From: Pseudomonas sp. PSB18
GTDB lineage: Bacteria; Pseudomonadota; Gammaproteobacteria; Pseudomonadales; Pseudomonadaceae
NCBI RefSeq assembly: GCF_014596565.1
Contig: NZ_NOIN01000001.1
Span: 558,001-622,000 of the forward strand
DNA: 64,000 nucleotides
Reading direction: 5' to 3'
In this document: positions 11,266-20,012 of the stretch, one piece after another
How positions within the stretch are numbered: position 1 is the first letter of the stretch
Layout: the number at the start of each line of letters is the position of its first letter
Notes under the pieces: model-generated
The model's input: the letters and a program-made list of their open reading frames with translations, nothing else
Told to the model about the DNA's origin: nothing
Database searches by the model: none
Position numbers and translations under genes: made by a program

Positions 11266-11334
11266 CATCGCGAGCAGGCTCGCTCCCACACTTGGAATGC
11301 AATTCCCTGTGGGAGCGAGCCTGCTCGCGATGAG
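11266..11334. repeat. REPIN between aer and the alpha/beta hydrolase
   Basis: The arms CGCGAGCAGGCTCGCTCCCA and TGGGAGCGAGCCTGCTCGCG face each other across a short spacer. It lies in the convergent gap and has outward orientation, opposite to most REPINs in this window. Confidence 0.88.
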
Positions 11335-11349
11335 GCCCGCCCAACCACC

Positions 11350-12042
11350 TCACACCCGAAGCAGAAACCCCGCCACCCCCAGCGCCGCAGCCTCCAAGTG
11401 CTGCTCATGACTGAATCCCGAAGCCTTCAGAGGCTTCAAATCATGATCCCCCGCCACCAACCACAGCACCTCAATACTCGGCGATAAGGTGTAGCCCTTC
11501 ACCGCCTCACGACTGCCCAGCGCATCGCGTTCACCCTGGACGATCAACGCCGGGGTCTTCAACCCGGCCAAATGCTCGACCCGGGGTTTCTCCGGCTTAC
11601 CTGCCGCATAAAAGGGATAGCCCAGGCACACCAGGGCGTCCGCTTGCAGTTCGTCGGCCAACAGGCTGGCCATCCGCCCGCCCATGGACTTGCCACCGAT
11701 GGCCAGCCGTCCAGCGACATAAGGCCGCACCGTGGCGTACACCTCACGCCAGCATTCCAGCAGCCTGGGGGCGGGATTGGGTGGTCGTTTGCCGCCGTCA
11801 AGGCGTCGTTGGGCCATGTAGGGAAATTCGAAGCGCAACACGTTGACTCCATGGGCAGCAAGGCGTGCGGCCATTTCGTTCATGAAGCCGCTGTCCATCG
11901 GCGCACCGGCACCGTGGGCAAGGACCAGGGTGGGCGCCCCGGCAGCGGCGCCCGATTGCGCCGCCGTCCACAGCCAGCCGTGTTGTGCCACGCACCGCGC
12001 CCATTGATCCCCGTCAATACTGGCCTTGTGCTGTTTGTCCAT
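11350..12042 (-). CDS. alpha/beta hydrolase (KANSL3/Tex30-type, dienelactone hydrolase-like)
   Basis: 230 residues from MDKQHKASIDG. The likely catalytic triad is Ser119 in GGKSMGG, Asp173 in QGERDALG and His200 in AGDHDLKP. The strand before it, LVLAHGAGAPMDS, forms the oxyanion region. No signal peptide is present, so it is cytosolic. The substrate is unknown. The open frame extends upstream of 12042 to 12144, but those codons run into the ccoN promoter region and do not resemble the family. The first codons of this gene contain the Anr box of the divergent cco operon. Confidence 0.85.
   Translation of the reverse strand: MDKQHKASIDGDQWARCVAQHGWLWTAAQSGAAAGAPTLVLAHGAGAPMDSGFMNEMAARLAAHGVNVLRFEFPYMAQRRLDGGKRPPNPAPRLLECWREVYATVRPYVAGRLAIGGKSMGGRMASLLADELQADALVCLGYPFYAAGKPEKPRVEHLAGLKTPALIVQGERDALGSREAVKGYTLSPSIEVLWLVAGDHDLKPLKASGFSHEQHLEAAALGVAGFLLRV
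12004..12017. promoter_or_regulatory. Anr/FNR box upstream of the first cco operon
   Basis: TTGATCCCCGTCAA matches the Anr/FNR consensus TTGAT-N4-ATCAA in all defined bases but one (G for A at the second half-site). Its centre is 126 bases before the ccoN ATG. It lies inside the 5' end of the divergent hydrolase gene. A TATAAC at about 12066-12071 is a possible -10. The spacing is longer than the classical -41.5, so the start site is uncertain. Confidence 0.7.
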
Positions 12043-12136
12043 GCTTGCCTCGCTTTCAGTCTGCCTATAACTCCAGGCGAAGAGGTCGCGCTGCCTTGCG
12101 CAGGGCGCTCTTCGGCTGAACCGTGGATGGGGAACC

Positions 12137-13561
12137 ATGAACACTTCTATCAGTACCGCCTACAACTACAAGGTGGTCCGCCAATTCGCCATTATGACGG
12201 TGGTGTGGGGCATCGTCGGCATGGGGCTCGGGGTTTTTCTCGCCGCCCAATTGGTCTGGCCGCAGCTCAACTTCGATTTGCCCTGGACCAGCTTCGGTCG
12301 CCTGCGCCCGCTGCACACCAACGCGGTGATCTTCGCCTTCGGTGGCTGCGCCCTGTTCGCCAGTTCGTTCTATTCGGTACAGCGCACCTGCCAGACCCGG
12401 TTGTTTGCACCCAAGATCGCTGCGTTCTGCTTCTGGGGCTGGCAATTGGTGATCCTGCTGGCGGCCATCAGCCTGCCGCTGGGCTACACCAGCTCCAAGG
12501 AGTACGCCGAGCTGGAATGGCCGATCGACATCCTGATCACCATCGTCTGGGTCGCCTACGCCATCGTGTTCTTCGGCACCGTGGCCAAGCGCACCACCAA
12601 GCACATCTACGTGGGCAACTGGTTCTTCGGTGGGTTCATCCTGACCGTGGCGATCCTGCACATCGTCAATAACCTGGAACTGCCGGTGAGCTTCACCAAA
12701 TCCTACTCGGTGTATGCCGGGGCCACTGACGCGATGGTGCAATGGTGGTACGGGCACAACGCCGTAGGCTTTTTCCTCACCGCAGGCTTTTTGGGGATGA
12801 TGTACTACTTCGTGCCGAAACAGGCCGAGCGTCCCGTGTATTCCTATCGCTTGTCCATCGTCCACTTCTGGGCGCTGATCACCCTGTACATCTGGGCCGG
12901 TCCGCACCACCTGCACTACACCGCGCTGCCGGATTGGGCGCAGTCCCTGGGCATGGTGATGTCGCTGATCCTGCTGGCCCCCAGCTGGGGCGGCATGATC
13001 AACGGCATGATGACCCTCTCGGGCGCCTGGCATAAGTTGCGCAGCGACCCGATCCTGCGCTTCCTGGTGGTGTCCCTGGCGTTCTACGGCATGTCGACCT
13101 TCGAAGGTCCGATGATGGCGATCAAAACTGTCAACGCCCTCTCCCACTACACCGACTGGACCATCGGCCACGTCCACGCCGGCGCGCTCGGCTGGGTGGC
13201 GATGATTTCCATCGGCGCGCTGTATCACATGATCCCGAAAGTCTTCGGCCGGCCACAGATGCACAGTATCGGCCTGATCAACGCGCATTTCTGGCTCGCG
13301 ACCATCGGCACCGTGCTGTACATCGCCTCGATGTGGGTCAACGGCATCGCCCAGGGCCTGATGTGGCGCGCGGTGAACGAGGACGGCACGCTCACCTACT
13401 CCTTCGTCGAAACCCTGGTGGCCAGCCACCCCGGCTTCATCGTGCGGCTGGTGGGCGGGGCGGTCTTCCTCAGCGGCATGCTGCTGATGGCCTACAACAC
13501 CTGGCGCACCGTGCGGGCCTACCAGCCTGCCGAAGCCGCCGCTGCCGCGCAGATGGCTTGA
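12137..13561 (+). CDS. ccoN: cbb3-type cytochrome c oxidase subunit I (first operon, cbb3-2 by position)
   Basis: This 474-residue protein is the catalytic heme-copper subunit in the inner membrane, reducing O2 to water with high affinity. It has 12 or more helices. [12 protein letters not shown] contains a CuB His. [18 protein letters not shown] contains the two adjacent CuB His and, six residues earlier, the Tyr that is cross-linked in the P. stutzeri structure. The start [14 protein letters not shown] is well placed after GGGGAACC. It heads ccoNOQP. By position next to aer and by the Anr box upstream it corresponds to the low-oxygen cbb3-2 enzyme of P. aeruginosa. Its centre is nearly identical in DNA to the second ccoN. 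Confidence 0.97.
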   Translation: MNTSISTAYNYKVVRQFAIMTVVWGIVGMGLGVFLAAQLVWPQLNFDLPWTSFGRLRPLHTNAVIFAFGGCALFASSFYSVQRTCQTRLFAPKIAAFCFWGWQLVILLAAISLPLGYTSSKEYAELEWPIDILITIVWVAYAIVFFGTVAKRTTKHIYVGNWFFGGFILTVAILHIVNNLELPVSFTKSYSVYAGATDAMVQWWYGHNAVGFFLTAGFLGMMYYFVPKQAERPVYSYRLSIVHFWALITLYIWAGPHHLHYTALPDWAQSLGMVMSLILLAPSWGGMINGMMTLSGAWHKLRSDPILRFLVVSLAFYGMSTFEGPMMAIKTVNALSHYTDWTIGHVHAGALGWVAMISIGALYHMIPKVFGRPQMHSIGLINAHFWLATIGTVLYIASMWVNGIAQGLMWRAVNEDGTLTYSFVETLVASHPGFIVRLVGGAVFLSGMLLMAYNTWRTVRAYQPAEAAAAAQMA

Positions 13562-13571
13562 GGAGTCCGCC

Positions 13572-14180
13572 ATGAAACACGAAACAATCGAAAAAAACGT
13601 CGGCCTGCTGATGCTGCTGATGGTGCTGGCCGTGAGCATCGGCGGCCTGACCCAGATCGTGCCGCTGTTCTTCCAGGACGTGACCAACAAACCGGTGGAT
13701 GGCATGAAGCCCTACACCGCCCTGCAACTGGAAGGCCGCGACATCTACATCCGCGAGGGTTGCGTCGGCTGCCATTCCCAGATGATCCGCCCGTTCCGCG
13801 CCGAGACCGAGCGCTACGGCCACTATTCGGTGGCCGGCGAAAGCGTCTGGGACCACCCGTTCCTGTGGGGCTCCAAGCGCACCGGGCCGGACCTGGCCCG
13901 GGTCGGCGCGCGCTACTCCGATGACTGGCACCGCGCGCACTTGTACAACCCGCGCAACGTCGTGCCCGAGTCGAAGATGCCTGCCTACCCGTGGCTGGTG
14001 ACCCAGGCGGTGGACAGCAGCCACACCGAAACCAAGCTGCGCGCCATGCGCACCCTCGGCGTGCCCTACACCGATGACGACATCGCCGGCAGCGTAGCCT
14101 CACTCAAGGGCAAGACCGAAATGGACGCACTGGTGGCCTACCTGCAAGTGCTTGGCACTGCCATCAAGAGCAAGAGGTGA
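13572..14180 (+). CDS. ccoO: cbb3-type cytochrome c oxidase subunit II (monoheme)
   Basis: A 202-residue periplasm-facing cytochrome c anchored by one N-terminal helix ([20 protein letters not shown]). It carries one heme c at [13 protein letters not shown] and passes electrons from CcoP to CcoN. Start MKHETIEKN follows GAGG 10 bases after the ccoN stop. Length and sequence are standard. Confidence 0.96.
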   Translation: MKHETIEKNVGLLMLLMVLAVSIGGLTQIVPLFFQDVTNKPVDGMKPYTALQLEGRDIYIREGCVGCHSQMIRPFRAETERYGHYSVAGESVWDHPFLWGSKRTGPDLARVGARYSDDWHRAHLYNPRNVVPESKMPAYPWLVTQAVDSSHTETKLRAMRTLGVPYTDDDIAGSVASLKGKTEMDALVAYLQVLGTAIKSKR

Positions 14181-14185
14181 GCCCG

Positions 14186-14389
14186 ATGTTTCTTGAAATG
14201 AGTACTGGAATGATTCGCGGCCTGGGCACGGTCGTGGTGTTCGTGGCCTTCATCGGCCTGCTCCTGTGGGCATTCAGCAGCAAGCGCGGCCCGGAGTTCG
14301 CCGAGGCGCGCCTGCTGCCGTTCGCCGATGAACCGCCCGCCGACATCCCCCATCCCCAAGCCCCTGCAACAAGGAGTACCCGGCCATGA
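14186..14389 (+). CDS. ccoQ: cbb3-type oxidase small subunit CcoQ
   Basis: A 67-residue single-span membrane protein, [19 protein letters not shown], with a cytoplasmic tail rich in Pro. A GTG at 14177 inside the ccoO end is in frame, but the ATG at 14186 follows AAGAGGTG and is preferred. The tail [18 protein letters not shown] differs from the CcoQ of the second operon. It overlaps the ccoP start by 4 bases (ATGA), so the two are translationally coupled. Confidence 0.88.
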   Translation: MFLEMSTGMIRGLGTVVVFVAFIGLLLWAFSSKRGPEFAEARLLPFADEPPADIPHPQAPATRSTRP

Positions 14390-15339
14390 CCACCTTCTGG
14401 AGTACGTGGATCTGCGTACTGACCCTCGGCAGCCTGATCGGCCTGACCTGGCTGTTGATCGGTACCCGCAAGGGCGAGACCAAAGGCAGTGTCGACCAGA
14501 CCATGGGCCACAGCTTCGACGGTATCGAGGAGTACGACAACCCGCTGCCGCAATGGTGGTTCCTGCTGTTCGCCGGCACCCTGGTGTTTTCCGTTGGTTA
14601 CCTGGTCCTGTACCCGGGCCTGGGCAACTGGAAAGGCATCCTGCCCGGCTACGACAGTGGCTGGACCGGCGTCCATGAATGGGAAAAGGAAATGGCCAAG
14701 GCCGATGCCAGGTTCGGGCCGATCTTCGCCAAGTTCGCCGCGATGCCCGTGGAAGAAGTCGCCAAGGACCCGCAGGCCTTGAAAATGGGTGGCCGCCTGT
14801 TCGCCTCCAACTGCTCGGTTTGCCACGGCTCGGACGCCAAGGGTGCCTTCGGTTTCCCGAACCTGACCGACAACAACTGGCGCTGGGGCGGCGCGGCCGA
14901 CACCATCAAGACCACCATCATGGGGGGACGCATGGCAGGGATGCCGGCGTGGGGTGAAGTGCTGGGGGACACCGGGGTCAAGAACGTCGCAGCGTATGTA
15001 CGCCATGATTTGGCCGGCCTGCCGCTGCCAGCGGACAGCGGCGCCGACCTGGAAGCCGGCAAACAGGCGTTCAGCACCACCTGCGTCGCCTGCCACGGCG
15101 CCAACGGCCAAGGCACCGAAGCCATGGGCGCGCCGAACCTGACGCAACCGGCGGGCTTCATCTACGGCACCAGCCTGGCGCAGTTGCAACAGACCATTCG
15201 CCATGGCCGCCAGGGCCAGATGCCGGCGCAAAACGAACTGCTCGGCAATGACAAGGTGCAACTGCTCGCGGCTTACATCTACAGCCTGTCCCACCCTGCC
15301 GGTGCCGAGCGCCTGCAAGCCGAACGCAAAAGCGAATAA
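14386..15339 (+). CDS. ccoP: cbb3-type cytochrome c oxidase subunit III (diheme)
   Basis: A 317-residue membrane-anchored diheme cytochrome c. Two N-terminal helices precede the domain with hemes at CSVCHG and CVACHG and likely axial Met residues in [11 protein letters not shown] and GRQGQMPAQ. It takes electrons from soluble cytochromes and hands them to CcoO. The C-terminus is followed by an imperfect terminator-like hairpin. It is ten residues shorter than its paralogue because it lacks an insertion after the second helix. Confidence 0.96.
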   Translation: MTTFWSTWICVLTLGSLIGLTWLLIGTRKGETKGSVDQTMGHSFDGIEEYDNPLPQWWFLLFAGTLVFSVGYLVLYPGLGNWKGILPGYDSGWTGVHEWEKEMAKADARFGPIFAKFAAMPVEEVAKDPQALKMGGRLFASNCSVCHGSDAKGAFGFPNLTDNNWRWGGAADTIKTTIMGGRMAGMPAWGEVLGDTGVKNVAAYVRHDLAGLPLPADSGADLEAGKQAFSTTCVACHGANGQGTEAMGAPNLTQPAGFIYGTSLAQLQQTIRHGRQGQMPAQNELLGNDKVQLLAAYIYSLSHPAGAERLQAERKSE

Positions 15340-15819
15340 ATCCTGCCCCCATGAACAGCCGCATCCATCGGATGCGGCGACTCCATGCCTGCGCGCGACG
15401 CATTGTCGCACCCTCCCAAGGTCTTTCTTTCGGTTCCTCGGAATCGGGTCTAAGCTTGCCTCTGCGTGTACTGGCGACTGCCGGTTTCAGGTCGACCCGA
15501 CCCGATGTGTTCGACAATCGTTCGACAAAAACGCCGTAAAGACAGGCAGATACCGGCTGTGACGACAATGGTCCGGTGTCACCCGAACGCCGGCTTTGAA
15601 CACACCCCGTTACAACCGACCTGACCCCCTCGCCTCTTTCCTTCGGCGCGACACTTTGTCGAGGGCCCATTTTGTCCTTACGCGGCGTATGGAAAGGCCG
15701 CAGAATCAGCTTTTGAAAGCATTGACCCAGGTCATGGCGCGTTGCAATGACCCCCCGCTTTCTCCATACTTGCGGCCGATTTTTATCCTAATAAAACACC
15801 CAAACCGTGGAACCTTAGA
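15340..15819. other. intergenic region between the two cco operons
   Basis: 480 bases. GCCGCATCC (15358-15366) pairs with GGATGCGGC (15370-15378), but without a T run. Short open frames here look spurious. The region holds the promoter of the second operon. The nearest Anr-like sequence, TTGACCCAGGTCAT (15722-15735), misses two or three consensus bases. Confidence 0.6.
15742..15770 (+). promoter_or_regulatory. candidate sigma-70 promoter of the second cco operon
   Basis: TTGCAA (15742-15747) and CATACT (15765-15770) are spaced 17 bases and lie 50 bases before the ccoN start. Each matches four of six consensus bases. This would suit constitutive expression without Anr. Confidence 0.35.
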
Positions 15820-17262
15820 ATGAGCACAGCAATCAGTCCGACTGCTTATAACTATAAGGTAGTCCGCCAGTTCGCCATCATGACGGTGGTCTGGGGGATC
15901 CTTGGCATGGGGCTCGGTGTCTTCATCGCCTCGCAACTGGTCTGGCCGGAGTTGAACTTCGATCTGCCATGGACGACCTTTGGACGCCTGCGCCCGCTGC
16001 ACACCAACCTGGTGATCTTCGCCTTCGGTGGTTGTGCATTGTTTGCCACTTCCTACTACGTCGTGCAGCGAACCTGCCAGACGCGACTGATCTCCGACAG
16101 CCTCGCGGCCTTCACCTTCTGGGGTTGGCAAGCGGTCATCGTCGGCGCGATCGTGACCTTGCCCATGGGTTTGACCACCACCAAGGAATACGCGGAACTG
16201 GAATGGCCCCTGGCTATTCTGCTGGCCATCGTCTGGGTGACCTACGGCCTGGTGTTCTTCGGCACCATCGTCAAGCGCAAGACCAAGCACATCTACGTCG
16301 GTAACTGGTTCTACGGTGCCTTCATCGTCGTGACGGCCATGCTGCACATCGTCAACCACATGTCGCTGCCGGTCAGCCTGTTCAAATCGTACTCGGCCTA
16401 CTCGGGCGCGACCGACGCGATGATCCAGTGGTGGTACGGCCACAACGCCGTGGGCTTCTTCCTGACCACCGGCTTCCTGGGGATGATGTACTACTTCGTG
16501 CCGAAACAGGCCGAGCGTCCGATCTACTCCTATCGCCTGTCCATCGTCCACTTCTGGGCGCTGATCACCCTGTACATCTGGGCCGGTCCGCACCACCTGC
16601 ACTACACCGCGCTGCCGGACTGGGCGCAATCGCTGGGCATGGCCATGTCGATCATCCTGCTGGCGCCAAGCTGGGGCGGCATGATCAACGGCATGATGAC
16701 CCTGTCGGGCGCCTGGCATAAGCTGCGCACCGACCCGATCCTGCGCTTCCTGGTGGTGTCCCTGGCGTTCTACGGCATGTCGACCTTCGAAGGTCCGATG
16801 ATGGCCATCAAGACCGTCAACTCCCTCTCCCACTACACCGACTGGACCATCGGCCACGTGCACGCCGGCGCGCTCGGCTGGGTGGCGATGATTTCCATCG
16901 GCGCCGTCTACCACATGATCCCGAAACTGTTCGGTCGTGCGCAGATGCACAGCACCCCCCTGATCAACGCGCACTTCTGGCTCGCGACCATCGGTACCGT
17001 GCTCTATATCGCCTCGATGTGGGTCAACGGCATCACCCAGGGCCTGATGTGGCGCGCGATCAACGACGACGGCACCCTGACCTACTCGTTCGTCGAAGCG
17101 CTGCAAGCCAGCCATCCTGGCTACATCGTCCGTGCCCTGGGCGGCGCGTTCTTCGCCAGCGGCATGCTGTTCATGGCCTACAACGTGTACCGCACCGTTC
17201 GTGCTTCTGACCCGGCTGAAGCTGAAGCCGCCGCCAAGATCGCCGTAGTTGGAGCTCACTGA
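15820..17262 (+). CDS. ccoN: cbb3-type cytochrome c oxidase subunit I (second operon, cbb3-1 by position)
   Basis: 480-residue paralogue of the first CcoN with the same heme-copper ligands ([27 protein letters not shown]). Start [15 protein letters not shown]. The N- and C-terminal thirds are clearly diverged from the first copy. The middle shares long runs of identical DNA, including 82 bases at 16538-16619. The stop and the ccoO start share one base (TGATG). By order it equals the constitutive cbb3-1 enzyme of P. aeruginosa, which fits the lack of a good Anr box upstream. Confidence 0.97.
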   Translation: MSTAISPTAYNYKVVRQFAIMTVVWGILGMGLGVFIASQLVWPELNFDLPWTTFGRLRPLHTNLVIFAFGGCALFATSYYVVQRTCQTRLISDSLAAFTFWGWQAVIVGAIVTLPMGLTTTKEYAELEWPLAILLAIVWVTYGLVFFGTIVKRKTKHIYVGNWFYGAFIVVTAMLHIVNHMSLPVSLFKSYSAYSGATDAMIQWWYGHNAVGFFLTTGFLGMMYYFVPKQAERPIYSYRLSIVHFWALITLYIWAGPHHLHYTALPDWAQSLGMAMSIILLAPSWGGMINGMMTLSGAWHKLRTDPILRFLVVSLAFYGMSTFEGPMMAIKTVNSLSHYTDWTIGHVHAGALGWVAMISIGAVYHMIPKLFGRAQMHSTPLINAHFWLATIGTVLYIASMWVNGITQGLMWRAINDDGTLTYSFVEALQASHPGYIVRALGGAFFASGMLFMAYNVYRTVRASDPAEAEAAAKIAVVGAH

Positions 17263-17870
17263 TGAAGCACGAAGCAGTAGAGAAGAATATCGGCCTGCTG
17301 GCCTTCTTCATGGTCATCGCCGTGAGCATCGGCGGCCTGACCCAGATCGTTCCGCTGTTCTTCCAGGACGTGACCAACAAGCCGGTCGAAGGCATGAAGC
17401 CGCGTACCGCCCTTGAACTGGAAGGCCGCGACATCTACATCGCCAACGGCTGTGTCGGCTGCCACTCGCAGATGATCCGTCCGTTCCGCGCCGAGACCGA
17501 ACGCTACGGCCACTACTCGGTCGCCGGTGAAAGCGTCTGGGACCACCCGTTCCTGTGGGGCTCCAAGCGTACCGGTCCGGACCTGGCCCGCGTTGGCGGT
17601 CGTTACTCCGATGACTGGCACCGTGCGCACTTGTACAACCCGCGCAACGTGGTGCCCGAGTCGAAAATGCCGGCCTACCCGTTCCTCGTGGAAAACAAGC
17701 TCGACGGCAAGGACACCGCGAAAAAAATGGAAGTCCTGCGCACCCTGGGCGTGCCTTACACCGACGAAGACATCGCCGGAGCCAAGGACGCTGTGAAGGG
17801 CAAGACCGAAATGGACGCGCTGGTGGCCTATCTGCAAGGCCTGGGCACCATCATCAAAAGCAAACGGTGA
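17262..17870 (+). CDS. ccoO: cbb3-type cytochrome c oxidase subunit II (second operon)
   Basis: 202 residues, monoheme, with [11 protein letters not shown] and one N-terminal helix ([19 protein letters not shown]). Most differences from the first CcoO lie near residues 140-170 ([16 protein letters not shown] versus [16 protein letters not shown]). It starts on the last base of the ccoN stop codon. Confidence 0.96.
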   Translation: MKHEAVEKNIGLLAFFMVIAVSIGGLTQIVPLFFQDVTNKPVEGMKPRTALELEGRDIYIANGCVGCHSQMIRPFRAETERYGHYSVAGESVWDHPFLWGSKRTGPDLARVGGRYSDDWHRAHLYNPRNVVPESKMPAYPFLVENKLDGKDTAKKMEVLRTLGVPYTDEDIAGAKDAVKGKTEMDALVAYLQGLGTIIKSKR

Positions 17871-17876
17871 TTCTTA

Positions 17877-18062
17877 ATGGATATCGGGATGATTCGCGGC
17901 CTGGGCACCGTCGTCGTGATGGTGGCTTTTATCGGTCTGGCCCTGTGGGTGTTCAGCCCCAAGCGCAAGTCGGAGTTTGACGACGCGACCTTGCTGCCGT
18001 TCGCGGATGATCCCGAAGCCATCAAGCACGTCGAGCAAGCTTCTAGGAGTAACAAAGAATGA
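17877..18062 (+). CDS. ccoQ: cbb3-type oxidase small subunit CcoQ (second operon)
   Basis: A 61-residue single-helix protein, [20 protein letters not shown], followed by the polar tail [20 protein letters not shown]. It overlaps the ccoP start by 4 bases. In other bacteria CcoQ stabilises the CcoNO core with CcoP. Confidence 0.92.
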   Translation: MDIGMIRGLGTVVVMVAFIGLALWVFSPKRKSEFDDATLLPFADDPEAIKHVEQASRSNKE

Positions 18063-19042
18063 CAACGTTCTGGAGTCTGTACGTCACAGTCCTCAGCCTG
18101 GGAACGATCTTCTCCCTGACCTGGCTGCTGCTGTCGACCCGCAAGGGCCAGCGCAGCGAGGCCACCGAAGAGACGGTTGGCCATTCCTTCGACGGGATCG
18201 AGGAATACGACAACCCGCTGCCGAAATGGTGGTTCATGCTGTTCGTGGGCACCATCGTGTTCGCCCTCGGTTATCTGGCGCTCTACCCGGGCCTGGGCAA
18301 CTGGAAAGGCCTGCTGCCAGGTTATAACTACCTGGACACCGAAAAGCAGACCGCCTTCGCCAACGGCCAGACCGGCTGGACCGGCGTGCACGAGTGGGAA
18401 AAGGAAATGGCGCGCTCGGATGCCAAGTTCGGTCCGATCTTCGCCAAGTTCGCCTCCATGCCGATCGAAGAAGTTGCCAAGGACCCGCAAGCCTTGAAGA
18501 TGGGTGGCCGCCTGTTCGCCTCCAACTGCTCGGTCTGCCACGGTTCCGACGCCAAGGGTGCCTACGGTTTCCCTAACCTGACCGACGCCGACTGGCGCTG
18601 GGGCGGTGAGCCGGAAACCATCAAGACCACCATCATGGGCGGTCGTCATGCCGTGATGCCGGGCTGGGCTGCCGTGGTTGGCGAGCAAGGTGTCGCCGAC
18701 GTAGCGTCGTACCTGGTGACCAGCCTGCACGGTCGCAAACTGCCGGAAGGCGCCAAGGCCGATCCGGCCAACGGCCAGAAAATCTTCGCTGCCAACTGCG
18801 TGGCCTGCCACGGTCCGGCAGGCCAGGGTACTCCAGCCATGGGCGCACCCAACCTGACGCACCCGGCCGCGTTCATCTACGGTTCGAGCTTCGCTCAACT
18901 GCAGCAGACCATCCGCTACGGTCGCCAGGGCCAGATGCCTGCCCAGGCCGACCTGCAAGGCAACGACAAGGTCCACCTGCTGGCCGCCTATGTCTACAGC
19001 CTGTCCCACGGCGAAAAGGCTCCGGCCGCTGACGCCCAGTAA
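18059..19042 (+). CDS. ccoP: cbb3-type cytochrome c oxidase subunit III (second operon)
   Basis: 327-residue diheme cytochrome c with CSVCHG and CVACHG and two N-terminal helices. It has an extra loop ([17 protein letters not shown]) relative to the first CcoP. It is the last gene of the operon and is followed by a strong terminator. Confidence 0.96.
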   Translation: MTTFWSLYVTVLSLGTIFSLTWLLLSTRKGQRSEATEETVGHSFDGIEEYDNPLPKWWFMLFVGTIVFALGYLALYPGLGNWKGLLPGYNYLDTEKQTAFANGQTGWTGVHEWEKEMARSDAKFGPIFAKFASMPIEEVAKDPQALKMGGRLFASNCSVCHGSDAKGAYGFPNLTDADWRWGGEPETIKTTIMGGRHAVMPGWAAVVGEQGVADVASYLVTSLHGRKLPEGAKADPANGQKIFAANCVACHGPAGQGTPAMGAPNLTHPAAFIYGSSFAQLQQTIRYGRQGQMPAQADLQGNDKVHLLAAYVYSLSHGEKAPAADAQ

Positions 19043-19061
19043 GGCTTACGCCTGATACACG

Positions 19062-19097
19062 AAAGGCCCCGTCAATGCACATTGACGGGGCCTTTTT
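19062..19097 (+). terminator. rho-independent terminator after the second cco operon
   Basis: AAAGGCCCCGTCAATG pairs with CATTGACGGGGCCTTT over 16 bases with a 2-base loop, followed by T residues. It is one of the strongest hairpins in the window and is symmetric enough to act on both strands. Confidence 0.94.
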
Positions 19098-19189
19098 CAT
19101 GGCCGGTCCGATAGGGCGCAGCCGTTTCTCTTGCCGCCAATCAGTCAAGGTAGTAACGTGCCTACATCAATTTCAATGAGGGCATGCCC

Positions 19190-19444
19190 ATGTCCATCAC
19201 GACCATGTCCAGCCGCGAATTCAACCACGACACAAGTGGTGCCAAAAAAGCGACCCGCGAAGGGCCCGTCATCATCACCGACCGTGGCAAGCCGGCTCAT
19301 GTGCTGCTAAGCATTGAGGAGTACCAGAAACTGACCGGCATCGGCGCCAGCATTGCGGAGCTGCTGGTCATGCCCGATGCGCCGGATATCGATTTCACCA
19401 CCGAGCGCGCCGTCATCACTCCTCGAGCGGTAGACCTGTCCTGA
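19190..19444 (+). CDS. antitoxin of the Phd/YefM family
   Basis: An 84-residue protein, MSITTMSSREFNHDTSGAKK. The Phd/YefM DNA-binding N-terminus (SSREFNHD, then GPVIITDRGKPAHVLLSIEEYQKL) is clear. The C-terminal third, PDAPDIDFTTERAVITPR, is the flexible toxin-wrapping part. An ATG at 19184 is in frame, but TGAGGG fits the ATG at 19190. The stop shares one base with the toxin start (TGATG), as expected for a coupled module. The antitoxin should neutralise the downstream toxin and repress the pair. Confidence 0.9.
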   Translation: MSITTMSSREFNHDTSGAKKATREGPVIITDRGKPAHVLLSIEEYQKLTGIGASIAELLVMPDAPDIDFTTERAVITPRAVDLS

Positions 19445-19854
19445 TGTATTTACTCGACACCAATGTCATTTCGGAATTGCGTAAACCCCAGGCCGACAGA
19501 AACGTGCAGGCCTGGGCCCGCAGCGTGGCCGCGCCCAGTCTGTATATCTCGGCGATTACCATCCTGGAACTGGAAACCGGCGTGTTGCGCTTCGAACGCA
19601 AGGACCCGAGCCAAGGCGGTCGGCTGCGCGCCTGGCTGGACAACCATGTCTTGCCCGCCTTTGCCGGCAGGATCCTGGCGGTGGACCGCGCCGTGGCACT
19701 GCGCTGCGCACGCCTGCACGTGCCCGACCGCAGCAATGAATGCGACGCGCTGATCGCCGCCACGGCGCTGATCCATGGACTGACCGTGGTCACTCGCAAC
19801 GTAGCGGACTTCGAAGGCAGCGGGGTTACGCTGCTCAATCCGTGGGTCGCCTGA
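19444..19854 (+). CDS. PIN-domain ribonuclease toxin (VapC/FitB type)
   Basis: 136 residues. PIN acidic residues are in place: Asp5 in LLDTNVIS, Glu42 or Glu44 in ILELETG, Asp101 in ECDALIAA and Asp122 in VTRNVADFEG. VapC-type toxins cleave RNA, often initiator tRNA or the sarcin-ricin loop. The partner antitoxin is Phd-like, not AbrB-like, a mixed pairing also known for FitAB-like and Phd-VapC modules. It lies between the cbb3 terminator and the Rhs gene, at the edge of the accessory island. Confidence 0.9.
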   Translation: MYLLDTNVISELRKPQADRNVQAWARSVAAPSLYISAITILELETGVLRFERKDPSQGGRLRAWLDNHVLPAFAGRILAVDRAVALRCARLHVPDRSNECDALIAATALIHGLTVVTRNVADFEGSGVTLLNPWVA

Positions 19855-19940
19855 CCGACCGATTGCCTGATTCATCTTAAGCTGGTCCAATGCCCGCTCG
19901 CACGGATACGCAAGCCAGATTGCCAAGGAGACAAGGCGCA

Positions 19941-20012
19941 ATGGAAGGCCTCACAGTCCTAGAACCAATAACCGCCAGCGGTTGCCACTGCCTGGGTAAC
20001 GCGCATGTCTGA
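19941..20012 (+). CDS. candidate 23-residue leader ORF overlapping the rhs start
   Basis: The frame MEGLTVLEPITASGCHCLGN plus three residues begins at 19941, 10 bases after AAGGAG (19925-19930), and stops at 20012, inside the first codons of the Rhs gene (ATG 20005). The Rhs gene has no good ribosome site of its own, so this frame may couple its translation. An in-frame ATG at 19890 would make it 40 residues. No homology is known to me. Confidence 0.35.
   Translation: MEGLTVLEPITASGCHCLGNAHV

Noticed and set aside
12065..13705. Long minus-strand open frame over the first ccoN, with a similar one at 15706-17259 over the second
   Set aside because: Both mirror the paralogous ccoN genes, so their similarity to each other is inherited from the sense genes. 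They are His/Asp/Gly-rich as expected of antisense GC-rich DNA.
15722..15735. Possible Anr box before the second cco operon (TTGACCCAGGTCAT)
   Set aside because: It departs from the consensus in both half-sites and is not placed well for any -10 box.
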